From Chitinophaga eiseniae (GTDB lineage Bacteria; Bacteroidota; Bacteroidia; Chitinophagales; Chitinophagaceae), in NCBI RefSeq assembly GCF_012641265.1, contig NZ_JABAHZ010000005.1, forward strand, positions 186,001 to 250,000: DNA of 64,000 nucleotides, written 5' to 3'. Shown in pieces: positions 62,984-64,000 of the stretch. Position numbers and translations under genes: made by a program. Within the stretch, counting starts at the first letter, position 1; the number at the start of each line of letters is the position of its first letter. Under the pieces are notes generated by a model that was given only the letters and a program-made list of their open reading frames with translations, made no database searches and had not been told where the DNA came from.

Positions 62984-64000
62984 TCAGAATTTCAGGTTCA
63001 AGCCAAAGGTGTAAGTCTTCATTTGAGGAAAGTTCACACCTGATTGCCAGTTGTCGATTTCCGGATCAAAGCTTTTCGGGAAACGTTTTGATTTCAGTGT
63101 CAGCGCATTCTCCATCATGAAATAAAAACGGAGCTGGCCAATCTTCGTACGCTGCAAAATATTGTTGGGCACACTGTATCCCAGTTGCAGGTTCTTCAAA
63201 CGCACGTATTTTGAGTCATACAACCACCAGTCGGAAAAATCGTAGTTCACGCTGAGGTCCTGCCGCATCAGGGGATAGCGGGCGCCTCTGTTTTCCGGCG
63301 TCCAGGAGTCCATCAGGTCGGTGGTGAAGGAACCGCCGTAGTTGAACGGGCTTACGGCATAACCGGTGAGATACGTTTTATTTTTCAGCACGCCCTGGAA
63401 TAACATACTCAAATCGAACTGTTTCCAGGAGAAATTGGCGTTCACGCCAAACATTATATGCGGATCTGCATCACCCAGTATTACTCGGTCTTCCGGGGTA
63501 ATCTGCCCATCGCCGTTGATATCCTGGTACTTAATGTCTCCTGCTTTGTTTTGTGGTTTATAAGTGGGTGATGATTTTACTTCTTCATCTGACTGGAACA
63601 GCCCAAGCGCTTTATAACCATACCACGTCCAGCGCGACTGCCCTACCATCACCGGGTTTTCCTGTAATACATCTGGCGTACCGCCCAGGTCGAGGATCTT
63701 GTTGCGTGAATCGAAGATATTTACCATTATGCCGTACTTCAGCCTATTATCGCGGTTTTGGTAGCCTGCGGATACTTCCCATCCCCAGTTGCTCATGCGG
63801 CCCAGGTTCATGACCGGCGCATCGCGGCCAAAGGTAGAGGGCACACTGGGCGTCAGCAATATACCGGTGGTCTTCTCTTTAAACACATCTGCGGTGAGCG
63901 TTAATTTCTCCTGGAAAAAGCCGACGTCCACACCAATATTCCCGGTTACTTTTTCTTCCCAGGTAAGATCCGGGTTAGCGGTATTGTTGTAATAGGTAGT
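62984..64000 (-). CDS. SusC/RagA family TonB-linked transporter, C-terminal part (start outside window)
   Basis: The reading frame is open to the right edge of the window; the visible part is about 338 residues of the barrel. Family signatures: NPDLTWEEKVTGNIGVDVGF just inside the edge, VPSTFGRDAPVMNLGRMSNW, DINGDGQITPEDRVILGDAD and the end TYTFGLNLKF. The N-terminal signal, plug and any STN domain lie outside, so signalling ability cannot be judged. First gene of the SusC-SusD-GH29 operon. Confidence 0.93.
   Translation of the reverse strand, partial: TTYYNNTANPDLTWEEKVTGNIGVDVGFFQEKLTLTADVFKEKTTGILLTPSVPSTFGRDAPVMNLGRMSNWGWEVSAGYQNRDNRLKYGIMVNIFDSRNKILDLGGTPDVLQENPVMVGQSRWTWYGYKALGLFQSDEEVKSSPTYKPQNKAGDIKYQDINGDGQITPEDRVILGDADPHIMFGVNANFSWKQFDLSMLFQGVLKNKTYLTGYAVSPFNYGGSFTTDLMDSWTPENRGARYPLMRQDLSVNYDFSDWWLYDSKYVRLKNLQLGYSVPNNILQRTKIGQLRFYFMMENALTLKSKRFPKSFDPEIDNWQSGVNFPQMKTYTFGLNLKF

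Overview
This is a 64 kb piece of a Bacteroidota chromosome, most likely Chitinophagaceae (Chitinophaga-like). The evidence is four SusC/SusD outer-membrane uptake pairs, an ECF sigma/FecR anti-sigma pair, GLPGLI and DUF4843/PKD-like lipoproteins, and several promoters of the Bacteroidota type (TTG, about 20 bp, TAnnTTTG). Genus placement is inference; no rRNA or marker gene is present. No insertion sequence, integrase, phage module or CRISPR array was seen.

Layout. (1) 1-8.0 kb: the end of an AraC-type regulator, then a minus-strand polysaccharide utilisation locus (SusC, SusD, GH38 alpha-mannosidase-like enzyme). (2) 8.4-18.9 kb: a plus-strand ECF sigma factor, FecR anti-sigma factor, SusC with an N-terminal STN signalling domain, SusD, DUF4843 lipoprotein, PKD-like lipoprotein and TlpA-type thioredoxin. 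It has no glycosidase, so the imported substrate may not be a glycan. (3) 19.0-27.8 kb: a flavin oxidoreductase and an uncharacterised membrane protein on minus. Facing them on plus are a tiny hydrophobic-leader peptide, a TPR lipoprotein-like histidine kinase, its response regulator, two Cys-containing small proteins, an HNH nuclease, a charged helical protein, a DUF4407 membrane protein and a stand-alone HsdR-N-type PD-(D/E)xK nuclease. This cluster is the best candidate for an undescribed system. (4) 27.9-39.9 kb: redox and housekeeping genes (azoreductase with HxlR regulator, M13 peptidase, tRNA-Ser, thioesterase, VOC protein, AraC regulator, GLPGLI/TonB-receptor pair). (5) 40.1-48.6 kb: sugar-acid dehydratase plus SDR, a very large SNF2 helicase, a repeat lipoprotein and a GntR/UTRA regulator. 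(6) 48.7-64 kb: a SusC/SusD/GH95 locus on plus and a SusC/SusD/GH29 locus on minus, both pointing to L-fucose-containing glycans. Between them lie a HEAT-like membrane protein, DUF4180, a second identical tRNA-Ser and an AT-rich MepB gene.

How the parts could work together: the two fucosidase loci would release L-fucose in the periplasm, the GntR regulator next to the GH95 locus could sense it or a derivative, and the dehydratase/SDR pair at 40-42.6 kb could serve sugar-acid catabolism. The last two links are inference. The 20-28 kb cluster looks like a sensory module (peptide, TPR kinase, regulator) placed beside a membrane/nuclease operon that has its own promoter-like -7 box.

Non-coding signals include two identical inverted tRNA-Ser(UGA) genes 25.5 kb apart, a broken tRNA-Ser 3' end at 27.84 kb, three related GGG-CGATTGT-CCC hairpins each ahead of a terminator, a 9-bp tandem GGAATTA array, and several long perfect terminator stems.
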